Part shown: positions 23,301 to 36,007 of the stretch, piece by piece
Layout of the letters: every line of letters begins with the position of its first letter
How positions within the stretch are numbered: the stretch's first letter is position 1
Translations under genes and position numbers: made by a program
The notes under the pieces: generated by a model
What the model saw: the letters and a program-made list of their open reading frames with translations, nothing else
Databases searched by the model: none
What the model was told of the DNA's origin: nothing
Assembly: GCA_028455995.1 (NCBI GenBank)
Contig: JABELC010000012.1
Location: 1,488,001-1,552,000, forward strand
Direction: 5' to 3'
Length of the DNA stretch: 64,000 nt
From: Scleromitrula shiraiana
Lineage: Eukaryota; Ascomycota; Leotiomycetes; Helotiales; Sclerotiniaceae

Positions 23301-24612
23301 AAACTTCACGCTGAGACCGCCAGTGTTGAAGAAGAGATCAAGGCTCTTCAAGATAAGATCATGCAAGTTGGTGGTGAAAAGCTTCGCGCCCAGCGTTCAA
23401 AGGTTGATGCTCTCAAGGAGGAGATTGATTCTCTAAGTCAAGCTATGTCAACTGCAGAAGTCACAAAAGCCAAGGCGGAAAAACAACTGACTAAGCACGA
23501 GAAAGATCATGCGAAAGCTACGAAGGAAATAGAAGCTTCTATTGCCGATCTAGAAGCACTGGAAGAAGAGATCCAAAATCAAGGCTCTAACTCGGAAGGG
23601 TCTCAAGCCAAAGTTGAAGAGGCCCAAGAGGCATTACGAGAGAAGAAGAAAGAGCTCGGTGCACTTAAGGCTGAACTTGATGAAAAGACAGCGGAGCTCA
23701 ACGAGATTCGTGCAATTGAAATTGAGATGAAAAACAAGTTAGAAGAAAATCAAAAAGTATTAGTTGAGAACCAGAAGAGGTTAAGATACTGGCAAGAAAA
23801 GCTGGGCAAGCTTGCACTTCAAAATGTCAGCGATCTTGGCGACGAAGCTGTCCCGGAAGAACTTCCTACTTTCACCAAAGACGAACTTGCAGATATGAGT
23901 AAGGAGACGCTTAAGGGTGAAATTGCTATCCTGGAAGAGAAAACTCAAAACGTGAATGTCGAACTTGGGGTTCTTGCAGAATATCGACGAAGAGTTGAAG
24001 AGCATGCTGCAAGAAACCAAGACCTGCAAAGTGCGGTAGCTCAACGCGATACAGCGAAGAAGCGTTGTGATGATCTACGTCGCCTTCGTCTTGAAGGCTT
24101 TATGGAAGGATTTAGCACAATTTCTCTTCGTCTCAAAGAGATGTACCAGATGATTACAATGGGTGGAAATGCTGAACTGGAACTGGTCGATTCTCTAGAT
24201 CCATTTTCCGAAGGAATCTTGTTCAGTGTTATGCCGCCTAAGAAATCCTGGAAGAACATCTCGAATTTGAGTGGTGGAGAGAAAACTCTAAGTAGTTTGG
24301 CATTGGTGTTTGCTTTACATCACTACAAACCAACACCCTTGTATGTGATGGACGAAATTGATGCTGCCTTAGATTTCAGAAATGTAAGTAAATTCCGACC
24401 ACTTTCACACTATTTCACCCCACTAACAAATTTAGGTGTCCATCGTAGCATCTTATATCAAAGAGCGTACCAAAAACGCACAGTTTATTGTCATCTCACT
24501 TCGAAACAACATGTTCGAACTCGCAAGCAGATTGGTTGGTGTATACAAGGTCAATCATATGACGAAGAGTGTAACGATAGAGAATCGGGATTACATTACA
24601 GGTCGAGCATAA
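20319..24612 (+). CDS. SMC4: Condensin subunit SMC4
   Basis: SMC4 pairs with SMC2 in the condensin ring that compacts mitotic chromosomes. Exons are 20319-24383 and 24436-24612, giving 1,413 residues, in the usual range for fungal SMC4. The first ~200 residues are a disordered acidic/basic tail with SP/TP sites. The head begins LVITYLILTNFKSYAGRQEV. Walker A, GPNGSGKSN, is at ~239-247. A long coiled coil follows, interrupted by the hinge at ~720-880 (IDGFHGRLGNLGTID, SGTMSGGGN). The ABC signature LSGGEKTLSS starts at ~1317, and Walker B, LYVMDEIDAALD, has its Asp at ~1345. The final exon supplies the D-loop/H-loop end (TKNAQFIVISLRNNMFELA) and the end RDYITGRA. The intron at 24384-24435 must be spliced; reading through would destroy the C-terminal head. 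Confidence 0.95.
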
Positions 24613-25260
24613 TGTGGTATATGTTTAATGTGTGTTTTGTTTTGGGATTGGATCATGGCGACTAGGATGTGGAATTTTTATACTGATGTATCACGATTAT
24701 TAATGAGATCATGATTTTTTGTCCTTCGCCTTGATTGATACTATCTACCGAATCTGATCTCCGGGGCTGCGCTGTGCTTACCCAAAGGGGTTCACCTTGT
24801 ACTCCCAAAACAAGAGGGTTAGTTGCTTAAGATCACAACGGCAAAAATACAAGTTAATGTACTTTGAGACCAAAAATGAACATCAATCTCACGTCATTCA
24901 TGTCTATTATTTCACGCTACTAAACATCAACCATCTTAAGCTATGGTCGAGTACCTAAATTCGAAAATGCGATCTTCCTCCTAATCTGTTGCTGCAGAGC
25001 AGACTATCCTTCAGTTCTTGGCTTTAGCTTGACGGAATTCATTCAATGCTAGCCTCCGATATCTCTTCTATTAAGCTTGAAATCTACTGAGGAGATGAGC
25101 GGGGGTGAGTGAATAAATAATTCTAATTCACCCATTTTCTACCACCTCCTCCTTTTCTTTCTTTATCTATTCCTCCTTCCATTTGCACTTCTCTTTCTTA
25201 AACGCCTACTCGAAACTCTGCTATCTTTTTCTACTCATCAAAAAGACAACAAAATCAAGA
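24613..25260. other. Intergenic, no gene seen
   Basis: 648 bp between the SMC4 3' end and the hydrolase start; CT-rich just before the latter. Confidence 0.45.
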
Positions 25261-26329
25261 ATGATGTCTGCATCTCCCAAGAAACCAGAATTTGTTATTG
25301 TCCCTGGAGCTTGGCATGGCCCTGAATCAGTATGTATTTCACAATCATCACGTTGATATATATCCTTCTCCCGTTTAAACATCATCAAGGTCACGGAGAA
25401 ACTAGCATGAAGATTATTGCTTGAGCAAGCTCATCGCCAGGAACTATTAAATTAACATTCACTCCTCCCATAGTGGAAGCCCACAACCAATCTTCTCGAG
25501 GCAGCTGGTTACAAAGTCCACGTAATCAACCTAGCATCTGTGGGTGCATCAACCCCGCTAGAGGATTTCGAGCCCGATCTTAATGTTATCAGGTATATGC
25601 ATGCATACAACAATCTCATTGATCATTTCAATACCTCCCTCCATCCATCCATTCATTAATTTCCCCCCCCCCCCCCACACACCACACCACCAAACTAACA
25701 CCACCCCGAGAACCAAAATTAACAGCCTCCTTGCAACCCAAACCCCTCTAATCCTAACCCTCCACTCCTATGGCGGTCTCGTCGGTTCCTCCGCCCTGCA
25801 CCCCTACATATCCACCCTCCCCTCCCACACCACCCCCAGTCACCCCCACGGTCTAATCCTCAACATCATCTACATATCCGCGTTCGTTCTCCCTACTTGC
25901 AGCACCCTCATGACAGCACTAAACCACACACCCCCCCCTTGGTTTTCCCTCTCTTCCTCCCCCTCCGAGTCTTTCACTCCCACCACCGTATCTCCACTCA
26001 CCCCCTCCACAATCTTCTACAATGACATACCTCCCGAGGAAGCGGACTACTATAGTTCACTCCTAAAACCGCACTCTTATCGTACGCTCTTTAGCGAGGC
26101 GAGTTGTGAACCTTGGAGGTTCATTCCGTGTACTTATGTTATTTGTGAGGGGGACTTGGCGATTCCGGTGGAGGCGCAGTGGGGGATGGTGGAGAGGGCG
26201 AGGGAGAGCGGGGGACAGGGGGATGTTTTTGGGAGGGTGGAGGTTACGGGGGCGGGACATAGCCCTTTTATTAGTCGGGCGGAGTGGTTGGTGGGAATTT
26301 TGATTGATGTTGCTGGGAGAAGGAAGTGA
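25261..26329 (+). CDS. Alpha/beta hydrolase (AB_hydrolase_6-like)
   Basis: This is a putative esterase-type serine hydrolase of the small fungal alpha/beta family; the substrate is unknown. Exons are 25261-25329, 25474-25592 and 25726-26329, giving 263 residues. The first strand and oxyanion loop read FVIVPGAWHGPES. The nucleophile elbow is HSYGG with S77. The catalytic His is likely H241 in GAGHSPF, and an Asp in CEGDLAIPVEAQ is the likely acid. The acceptor at 25725 restores the frame after an intron with a long C-run (25664-25677). No signal peptide is seen, so it is probably cytosolic. Exon 3 is C-rich in its first half and G-rich in its second, an odd strand bias compared with the neighbours. 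Confidence 0.8.
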
Positions 26330-27371
26330 TGGATGGGTTTACTTGGTGTGGTTTGGATGTTGGGAAGATGGATTTGATTGATGGCGGGTATCTTTTTGTT
26401 CTTGGAGATATGTAAGATCACCACTGATACCACACCAACCAAATTAGTATATTACGGACTTCCCATTAATCGTTTCCATTCATTCATTCATTCTGTTGCA
26501 TTGCATTGCATTGCATTCCATTCAATTATCGATATTGGTATTAGTATAATATCAAAACACACCAGGTATTATGCACCAGCAATCAAACCCCTATCTACTT
26601 TATACGCATCCCAATTTCCAATGACTAATCAATCCATCCATCCATCTGTATAAACAAAAGAAAAGAAAAGGAAATGCAGAGAAAGGAAACAATTCCATCA
26701 TCCTCAAACAAAAGTACTCTCAAATAATGTCATATCCAAAAAACAATCCATTCCTAAACGAAAAGAAAAGGAGGAAACAAAACAAAACAAAACAAAACAA
26801 CATAATAAACGAATCTCGTCTTGTCTGATATTGAATCTTGCAACGCTAACGCTGATGCTGATGCTGATGCGGAAAAATAAGACGCGCTATGTCAAATATC
26901 TATGTATGTACGTATAATCCCGACGGTCGACATAATATCTTGCACCCGTCCATCCATCCATCCATCCAATAAACCAATAAACCAACTATTCGCTGTATGT
27001 CTGTATGTATTCCATCTTCCCTATACCATGATCGCTTCCAACCATCCTCCCCTCCCACCAAAAGAATATTCAAACTGTGATCTTCCTCTGCGTTCTCCAT
27101 CCCATCCCGTCCCATACCATCCCGAGTCTATGTGCGTTGTGTAGTAGTGTAGGTATAACAATCAAAAAGTCATGAAAAGCTTCGGATATCCACATTCCCA
27201 ACTCGTTCTTTCCCTCTTCCTCTTCTCTACCCATTTCCAATACTACCTACCACAGTCTCCCAATATAAAACACCCCATCCCATGTAATAAAACATATCAA
27301 TAAAAATTTCACAGTCTCTTCCCACTCCATCACATCTATACCACGGAATTGAATTATCCCAACCAATCTAA
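26330..27371. other. Intergenic, simple repeats, no gene seen
   Basis: It includes (TTGCA)n near 26497-26515, (AACAA)n at 26775-26802, a GCTGAT run near 26850-26870 and (CCAT)n at 26949-26968. It separates the convergent hydrolase and oxysterol-binding protein genes. Confidence 0.5.
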
Positions 27372-29039
27372 CTAAGCACCCGTAACTTCATTCTCCTTCA
27401 AATCCCACTCGCCCAACTGAAGGGAATGCAGAACCTTCTTTCCGTCATCCGTCAAATCAGGTTTTCCAAGCGGGGTAACCGACCCTGTGAAGAACCTTGG
27501 TTGCCATTCTACACCTTGATCCTGTCTCTGTTTGGCCTTTTCTCTTTGTCTCTCCTCCAATTCTTGCTTCAGAGTTGTCGCGCGCGAGAATTGGCGGGAA
27601 TGAATTGCCTCTGTGACGCCGGACCAGAACTTCAAAGATTCATTAGGGAGTTGTTTTTCTGTCGGTGGGATGATCTTGGGTGCAACTTGGAGGGGTGTAA
27701 GGTCAATTAAGAGGATTTGAGTATCCTGATATGTATGTTAGTATTTTCCCATTAAAATAGGACTCGAAAAACATACAAACTTAGGTCCGAGAGATATATA
27801 TAACTTGTCCTTCCAATTTCCAGATACCTTGGCCAATATATCCTTGTCCGAGACATCTCGGATTCGAGTCTTATTATCGTTGTCTGGGTCATAGCGGAAC
27901 ACAATTCCCTCAACTTTATTTTGCGTTTTCCCCAACCAACCCTCTTCAACATAATGCAAAATAGTTTTTAACCTCGTTTGTGTACATGTAATGAAGCACT
28001 GGTCTCCTACAGTAACGCTGAGGGTTCCCCGTAGAAGTCCTCCAAGATGAGCAGCCGGATGAGTGAGCTGATATTGTTCATTATCCCTCTTCTTGAGGTT
28101 TATAAAGATACCCAAATTATGCTCTCCAGGTGTAACCTTAATACTAGTGCCCGTAAACTTTGCAGAGATTTGATCGAATCCTCTAGCAGAAAGACCTTTC
28201 TCTGGACAATCCACATAGAAAGCTGAAACGGGTGGATGATGCGAAGTCTGCTCAGTCAAGTATGATACTCGGACTTTCTTCCCCGGTTCCGATTCGGCGA
28301 TCGCAGTATTTGACGCATTCTGAGATGTCATAAGGGTTCCTTTCTTCGACGATGGAACAGGTGTCAATTTACTGATAGCTGGCATCGAATCCTCAACCTC
28401 CCAGTTACACTACCCCCGAGTCAGTATTCCGTTTTCAGACTATGATCTATCTATCTTACCCTGAAAAATTCACCCAGTGTAGAGTTGTATGGTTTGCAAG
28501 GCTTGCCCTTTACATATTTCAGATCCTTAGTGAACCAAAACCTCATCACTTCCAGCATTCGATCTAATGGTTCGTCCGAGTCTCCTATAGCAACAAATGT
28601 GTTCGGTTGGTCGAGATAATTCCAATATTCGAGATTGGGTGTTGGTTCTAATAATTGAGCGGGCAAACTGAATCGAACCGAAGCAATATCTGCCACTCCG
28701 ATAAACCTATAGAGAATAAAGAATACAAGTCAGTCATAGTTCATTGCATTATGATCCTTTCTCTCGTCATGTGTACATGTTGGTTTTGCTTGAAGTCCGA
28801 GGGCATTGTCGCTGTTGGAAAGCGGTGTACGCCTCCTAAACCTCTGGCGATTATCCTGAAAGATATGAATCTACTTACTTTCGCAAGATCCCCAAGAACA
28901 TCTTAAGTTTGGAACCATCGTCGGGTGGTTTCTCCGCTGCGACGGCGGGATTTGCAGAGGTGTCTGAATTGGTAGAAGGGGCAGTGGAAGTAGCAGGCGA
29001 AGGATCAAAAGCCGAAGATCCAGATGAAGCAGATGCCAT
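27372..29039 (-). CDS. Oxysterol-binding protein (OSBP-related, Kes1/Osh4-like)
   Basis: These proteins move sterols and phosphatidylinositol 4-phosphate between membranes. Exons are 29039-28879, 28706-28460, 28409-27777 and 27725-27372, giving 464 residues, slightly longer than yeast Kes1. The first ~30 residues are a low-complexity Ser/Ala/Pro tail. The ORD fold follows with KPYNSTLGEFFRCNWEVED and the family fingerprint EQTSHHPP at ~189-196. It continues with HLGGLLRGTLSV and GWLGKTQNKVEGIVF, and near the C-terminus VEWQPRFF. The donor at 27776 (KF junction) is used because an upstream GT at 27780 would shift the frame into a stop. No PH or ankyrin domain is present, so it is a short-form protein. 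Confidence 0.9.
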
Positions 29040-29786
29040 ATTGAAAGGTTAAATTTGAACAGTATTAATAGTTTTTTATGTGGTAGGAAGTCCAAAGAGA
29101 TTAAGTAGTAAGGTATTGTGGTTCAAGGTACTGTACTAAAAGTTGTTGTACAGAATGTGGACGCCTAGGAATCGGTTTTGAAGATGGTCAAGGCTTATTA
29201 TTGTACGGGAGTGACGTTTGGGCGATGAAATACGATAAGGATGATAGGGGAAAAAACTGCCGGTGAGGACTCGTCAACTACCAGCAAACAGCACCTTCTT
29301 GTCGGATCAAAAATATATATATATGATAAATAATTAATTTCCATTCCAAGTTGTTTATTTATTAAAAAGTAGATCAAAGTAATCATAATAGCATCTAAAG
29401 CATCAAAAAGAACACATAATACGATGCAAATGATATCTTGGCGGAATTAATTGCGGTTCACGGTTTCAATGTCTCGAAACATTTTATTGCACATATCAAA
29501 CACAAAGGCCTTCGCTTATGATATAAATTCTGTACGCCATGACTCCTATTTTATTTCTATTCCAAAACTAACCTTGGGGGGAAAAAATACATAATGATCA
29601 TCTGTGTTCACTGTTTGACAAGGTGACCGATGAATCATGTACCTGTTCTTCGAAGGATCTAAGGGTCCTTGGTGTATTTCGTAGGGCGAACAGTTCATCT
29701 GACTTCCGAGTCCTCTTGTTCTTGTGACTTGGTAGAACCTATATGATCATATTTTGATAGAGAATAGAAACGGGAACGATAAACTG
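29040..29786. other. Intergenic, promoter side of the oxysterol-binding protein gene
   Basis: No gene is seen. Confidence 0.4.
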
Positions 29787-30105
29787 GCATCCCTTCCTTC
29801 TTTGGAACTCGACCCGAATATCTTCGAAGACCTTCATATTTCACGCTGACCATTCCTATCCTCTCGAATCTTTAGAATTATTCAGTAGATATGGAATATA
29901 GATCACAACATTGAGCATAGATGTTGACAAAGCGTCAGAACGATGATTTCGCATCCCTTCCTTCTTGAGAACTCGACTCGAATATCTTCTAATATCTCCA
30001 TATTTCACTCTAACCATCTCGATTCTCTCAAGTACTTAAAACTCTTTAGTCTTGTCTCACAATCCAGACCATAACATCTACGCATAGATGTTAACAAAGT
30101 GCTCC
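29787..30105. repeat. Diverged tandem duplication, period about 164 bp
   Basis: Copy 1 (29787-29950) and copy 2 (29951-30105) both start 'gcatcccttccttctt' and share 'gaatatctt', 'catatttcac' and, near the end, 'gcatagatgtt-acaaag'. Many substitutions show that the duplication is old. No reading frame is preserved. Confidence 0.75.
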
Positions 30106-30215
30106 TCAACATTCCATCCTATCCACTCCGTTCTAACAGCTAACACGACAACCCCAAAAACAAACTTATGAATCCACAACATACCCCGATTATAGTTAAG
30201 CCGTCCTCCTTTCAT

Positions 30216-30462
30216 TTCTCACAATGAACCTACAGAGACTGAATTTGATGCTGCTGTAGAAGCTGCCGTAGAAGCTGCTTATGGTGATGGATTTGAGTCG
30301 GTTGATCCCCTCGAATCTCTTGATTATGATGATTATGATGATTATGATGATTATGAAGAAGTCCTCTCATCAACATATCCCTCTATCTACCTCGCAATCA
30401 CATCATCGTTCGTGCTCGTCCTCGACACTTATATACACCTTCCTTCATATTGCTGGACATGA
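30216..30462 (+). pseudogene. Possible remnant of a protein-coding gene
   Basis: One frame reads FISHNEPTETEFDAAVEAAV then AAYGDGFE. This is an acidic, Ala-rich helix-like sequence that looks protein-derived rather than random. A (GATTATGAT)n coding-like repeat at 30322-30358 follows, then a stop near 30460. Upstream the frame is closed by a stop near 30200, and no ATG or splice acceptor gives a satisfying start. I read it as a fragment of a degraded or relocated gene, with low certainty. Confidence 0.3.
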
Positions 30463-32491
30463 AACCCCCTATTATAGCATATGCAGAGAATAAAATGCCA
30501 TTGACCGAAAAAATCGGCATCTAACCCATCCATAATACACACCTCACTGTAAGCGCTCTACTCCCAAACCCCAAGGAAATCCCGTGTCTAAACAGTCTCC
30601 TCTACCTACCGAAATATATATGGTTAAACCGCAATCTCCAAAGTCCAAACCCCAGAAGTGACGAAGGACATCGAAGGCCAGTTCCAATGCCATAACTATC
30701 TATCTACCATCTCAATAAAAATCATGGCGATATCGAATGGTCATGGTAGTATAAAGAAGTTCAATTAGAAGGAGATTGTTATGATGTTGTCGATACCGAC
30801 TTTTTGAGGGTCAATTTTTGAAGACTCCAATCTCCTGATTTGTCACCATCGACGCGGTTAACGATATAACGGTACTGCCTGCCTGCGGGTAGTATTGTGG
30901 TCGCAGAGAGATGTTAGATTCAGATTGAGGTCGGGCTAGTTTGGTTGTATGTATGCTCTGGCAGATATTTGGATTATTATTTATATTGATGCCCTCTCTG
31001 TTCCTTCTCGAGTACGTACCCAATATTGGAACTTGCCAGTCTCTCATACAAAAGCCGTAAAGTAAATCAGTGTAGGATAAGCTCGATTCAATTGTATTAA
31101 CCTCACATAAATAAATCATTCATCCGCCTCGGATAAATATTCCACGTACTCGCCCCGTCTCATACGCCGTAGACGCGCTCATAACCGCTACACCCATACG
31201 ATACATACGATACATACGATACATACGATACATACTATAGTACAACTCAATTTTACGAAAACAGGCAGAACTCATCTGAGACACCTGAGGACGAGCTCTT
31301 GGGGGTAAGGAAATTAGAGTTTCGTTTCAGATCCATGATTGGTGGATGGATCATGGATCATGGCCGCGGCCATGCTCCAACGAACCGAGCACATTTCTAA
31401 ACAAATGTTTTGGGAGTTAGGGCGGAGGTGAATATAGAGATAGCATAGCATAGCATAGACGGAGCAGGGCCTAGTGGTAAAGAAGAGAAAGAAAGGAATC
31501 GTTCCAAAACTCTTATCCACTTTGTAGAGTATTGCTGGAAACTAACTAGTTTGCACAATCAAAATATACCCACCACCGCTATTATGCTCAGCCCACGAAA
31601 ACAAAGTATATACATCACATAGATAAATAGATAGATGTACCTGCATAGCGATATTTATAAACAGGATCAACTAACCAACCCCATTTACATTGATAATCAA
31701 CGCTTACGACCATACCAACCAACCAGTACAAGCAAGCCTACAAGCCCCCCTCCAGCAGCCCTCAATTCGTATATGCAGATAGGGATATCAGTATGTATAT
31801 CCATATCCATATACATATCCATTAGAACCAAAGCACCATCAAACCAAGCAAATGACAACCGCGCATTCCCCAATTCGCTACCGGTCTATACATACGGAGT
31901 CCAAACTCGCACCACCTTCCGGCGCGATCCCAGAATCCGGGGCTGAACAGGGCATGGTAGGGCAGGATAGGATAGAATAGAATCGAAATAGAAGAACGCT
32001 ACGCACGCATGGGATATTATGTATGTATGTATGTATGTATGTATGTATGTATGTATGTATGTATGTATGTATGTATGTATGTGTAGAACGAAATGAAATG
32101 AAGCCATTCGCACCCACACCATCCTGATCGGACAACCACCCCCAAATGAATAAAACGAACGTGTTACATTAACGTATTACGTGGAGGCTTAGATAGACCC
32201 GATCCGACCAACAAGTTAACAACATCCATTCGGCCTTTCGAGCCAGCGCTTGCCGGCAATGAGAACCTTGGGAGATACATTGGTTCGTTCCAATACACCC
32301 TTGAATTCATAATATCATATGATCAGCTGTTCCGTTGTTCATGTAAAAATTTTTTTATAAACCCAGAGTTTTCTTTTTTTTTTGGTGAATTTGTGTAGCC
32401 GCCTAGCCGTACCAACCGTAATAACTGTAATGACGTCATATTTAGCCTAGCACCAATGCACAAGTGCAACTTCTAGAAAAATGTATGGAAT
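30463..32491. other. Gene-poor stretch with microsatellites
   Basis: It contains five copies of a ten-base ATACGATACA-type unit at 31191-31236, a (GCATA)n tract near 31440-31458 and a long (ATGT)n tract at 32017-32081. Open frames are short and, near 32 kb, are products of the repeat. Confidence 0.55.
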
Positions 32492-32708
32492 CCCGTATTA
32501 ATTCAAGAAACTGAGTATCCCCTAAACCTAATTGAGAATAAAAATTTCTGTATCCCGCTGTCTACTATACTAGATCAAGCAATAGATCTACAAAATCAAA
32601 TCAAAGCTTTGATATTTCTTAACGAATTAACGAAAATACTGGAAATATCAGGTATTCTACTCTCAATTGGGTTTAGGGCATACTCAGTTTATCGAGGTTC
32701 ATACGGTA
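32492..32708. mobile_element. Fold-back / MITE-like element (imperfect inverted repeat)
   Basis: The left arm, ~32492-32545, contains CTGAGTATCCCCTAAACC (from 32511) then AATTGAGAATA. The right arm, ~32652-32708, read on the minus strand contains CTGAGTATGCCCTAAACC then AATTGAGAGTA. The inner ~37 bases match at about 33 positions, and similarity continues outward to CCGTAT on both sides. The interior is about 105 bp and AT-rich. No clear target-site duplication or coding capacity was seen. It could be a MITE, a decayed transposon end pair, or a hairpin transcript locus. Confidence 0.55.
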
Positions 32709-35700
32709 CAATGGAATATTGATGATCATCTCCTGGAACTGATGCAATATAACACAATATCAGTGGAGTAAAAGAGGTAGATCTTTAGAATCTTAATACA
32801 AATTGGTTTCTATAAAAAGAAAATGATGAAAAAAAAACAGGGTCCTTCGGAGTTGGTAGGAATTGTTAATAATGCTTGCTTAGGGTTGGGTACATAGTAC
32901 TTTTAACGATAGATATATGTTGATGATGAATACCTAAGTAGTTGATAGTGATAATACTATTGCGCCGCGGCGGGATTATCAGGAATATCAGGACTATCAA
33001 GAGGAACGGAAAAATGTTTTGATGGCGTGGCAAATGTGACATGGCAATGCATCTCCGTATTAACCCAACGGGTTAACGATTATAATAATTTTAATTCTTT
33101 TTAATTCTTTTCTTTTCTTTTCTTTTCAAATTCTTTTTCTTTGATATGAGCCCGAGATTGTGATCCTCATAGAAATGCCGATGCCTAATACAATCTTTGA
33201 CAGGCGTTGAAAAAAAGTCCCCACATCGATCGACAAGAAAAGAACCCATGTTCATTAGGGCGGCATGCCTGTGGCTGGAATCTTTCAAGTAAACATAAAG
33301 AGTATCAACACCTTACCGGTGTAGATGACGTTGACCTTTAAGTTTGAGCTTCATATTTGCATATGCATATTGTTGCTACAGTTAGTAGAAGCAATTTCTC
33401 GACCTTTGACACCCGATGCTGACCTTACTTTGTGCAACTCACCCGGAGCAATCCATCATGTCTGCTTGCAGATAGGAGGTGAATGAAAGGGAGTCGGGTA
33501 GGAGTTTGGTCTCCCTTGAATCTTTATATCTTTACCATTGCAGGAATGTCTAGCCAGGGCAATACTATAAGCTGTGTTACCCCTAGCTCAAATCTACCCC
33601 GGATTACCAGACAATCATACCATATCTTCTGGATAAACATACTATGTAAGTAAACGTGTGTAGAATGTAGTAGAACCACAAAAGGAAAACCATATTTTCC
33701 TGCGCTCCACCATCCCGTGAGCTCAAAGATTGCGAATTTCCTCGGGAATTCAGAAAATACTTTGAGCACGTAGCTCCGTAGCAAGACGACTACGTAAACC
33801 TTCTGTGGTGAAACGTCCGATGTCTGAAGCGGGTAAGTAAATTTGATTTGATGGAGACTCATAAAGACGGCACGTATAACGCCACAGTGGCTAAGCATAT
33901 GTGGCTGAGCGTAATAATCTCAGTGTCCCGATTGGTCAAATAGTTTATGGAGAAGTCTAGTGAATCTAGGATTATGCTGTAACAAAGAGTTCCGACCGGA
34001 AGAGAACTTCCTTCCTTAGCATGTTCAACAACTGCGGGATATCATATTGACAGAAAATTAAAAGAAGTGGCGCTTTTTCATTGTGGCGCCCGTTCATAGG
34101 GTTCATGAACGTTGTGGCTCAGCCGTATGTGGCATATCTTTTTTTTTTTTTTTTTAGAGCAGACTCCAAAGTAGGTTATCAACGTTGATAGAGTGGATAG
34201 AAGCTCGGTGTGTTTCAATTGACTGATTTAAGGGAAAAATTGTTTACTATGAGGGAAAAACAAGAAGACCTAATTCTCGATTTGTCTAGCTCTAGCTGGG
34301 AAATGAGAGTTAGCACCCAAATGTTTCGTTTGCAACAAGCTTGACGAACAACTGGTTGAGGACACCCTAGTGCTAAATCTCCTCCACAAAATGAGATTAA
34401 AAGGGATCAATGATGCTTAGCATATGATTATATCATTAAAGAAACTTCCATGCAGACAACTGCCTGCTTCTCATGACAGTCACACAGTATATAATGATGT
34501 GAATATTTGTACAACTTACAAACAACTAGTTAATAAGATGAAATAAGGGGCAATGGATTGGGGGAAGAGGGAGGGGCTGGATGTGAAAATCTTCTAGGTT
34601 TTTCTATGAAAAAAGCCAAGATCTTTCAAGACGTGATCATGATCGGAAAATGTGCGCTATGTGGAGAGGAGGAGAGAATGAATTGGTAAACCTCCGCGTC
34701 AAATAAAAAGATCCTCCGGCTGGTATCATTTCCAATACGGAGATGATGTCCAATTGCGTTAGCTTCCATTAAAATTCGATACTTAATATGGATGGGTATC
34801 AAAATGGTAAGTCGCGTTAAGTGAGATTGAATTAAATATTTCCCGCCATTCGCAGTGCAATCCTACTTCATTTTCGTCATAATAGCTTTCAGTTATCAAT
34901 AAGTTACCAATTCAATGAACCAATCATTAACTGGAGAAGGTAAGTAACGTGAGCAAAGCAAGCATGGCTTCTGCATTAAGTCGAACAAGTCAAATTCTTA
35001 GTCTTTGAAGTTGTGGAGTTCAAGAAGTAAGAGTCCCACTCTCAGATTCGCGGGGGGGGTCCTGTTGCCTTCAAATGTTGTTGATCATTTCTTTCTTTGA
35101 ACAAAGGTGTGGCTGTTGACCCGAAAGTACTCGCTGCTTTGACTCTCGAATATAGAACTAGTATACGGAAGTATGGTTCGTTTCTCTTTATTGTGGTGAA
35201 CGACCCCCCATGTTTCTCTTGTTTTCCCTTGTTATCATGTGTATTGATTGTCCCAGTAAAATAAAAAAAATAACAGTATAGGGTTAGTATTTAGATACCC
35301 AAGTAGAAGGTAGAAAATACAATTAGAATCACGGTATAATACAATTAGAATCATGGTATAATACGTGGGTATGATAAGAAAGAATGAACTAATGATAATA
35401 ATGAATGCATGGGATGATATGGGATGGGATAGGATGGGATGGGAATCATAGGATAGACGGATGTCAACGAAATGTTATGGATTACTTCCGTACACTTGAT
35501 TGTATAACAGGACAGCTGGATATGGGAGAAGAATCTAACTAACTACTATTGTATAGATACAAAGTAGACTGACTAAAACCTACATAGTAGTAAACTTGAA
35601 GGCTTTAGATCTTTTTTTCTCATAAATTATTTTGAATTTTGATCCCCATCCCCACAGAATGATTATCATTCTTCTGAGTACGCCCGGGGGTGCTCTCCAT

Positions 35701-36007
35701 CCTCTTGAACTCTCCCTCATTTTTTTTTTTCTCTTGGGTCAATCTTGAACTATTTTGGTTAGCTTTTTCTTTTTTTTTTTTTTTTTAATTCTCATCCTAT
35801 ATTCAATATTGAAAATAATTGAAAATAACTACCCAGTTGATAAAAAAATTAAAATATTCTAATAAATGCCGTAAACTTCTTAAAGAAAAATTATTTTTAT
35901 GATTATTTCTTTTAAGAAAGGCCTTGGAGTAATTCATTCATCTGGTCAAAACATTTGGTATTAGGGTTCTTGATCATAGATTTATAAGAAATAAGAATTA
36001 TAAGAAT
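32709..36007. other. Gene desert, no gene seen
   Basis: About 3.3 kb without a supportable coding region. It contains homopolymer T tracts (34139-34156, 35769-35787) and a (TTTTC)n run near 33103-33128. The 124-residue minus frame at 33524-33898 lacks any recognised feature. The stretch probably holds distal regulatory DNA for the Grainyhead gene, but that is inference. Confidence 0.45.

Noticed and set aside
31878..32135. Frames with HTYI repeats
   Set aside because: Artefacts of the (ATGT)n microsatellite.
33524..33898. 124-residue minus-strand frame
   Set aside because: No recognisable domain, no clear coding bias, and it lies in a stretch with no other gene signals.
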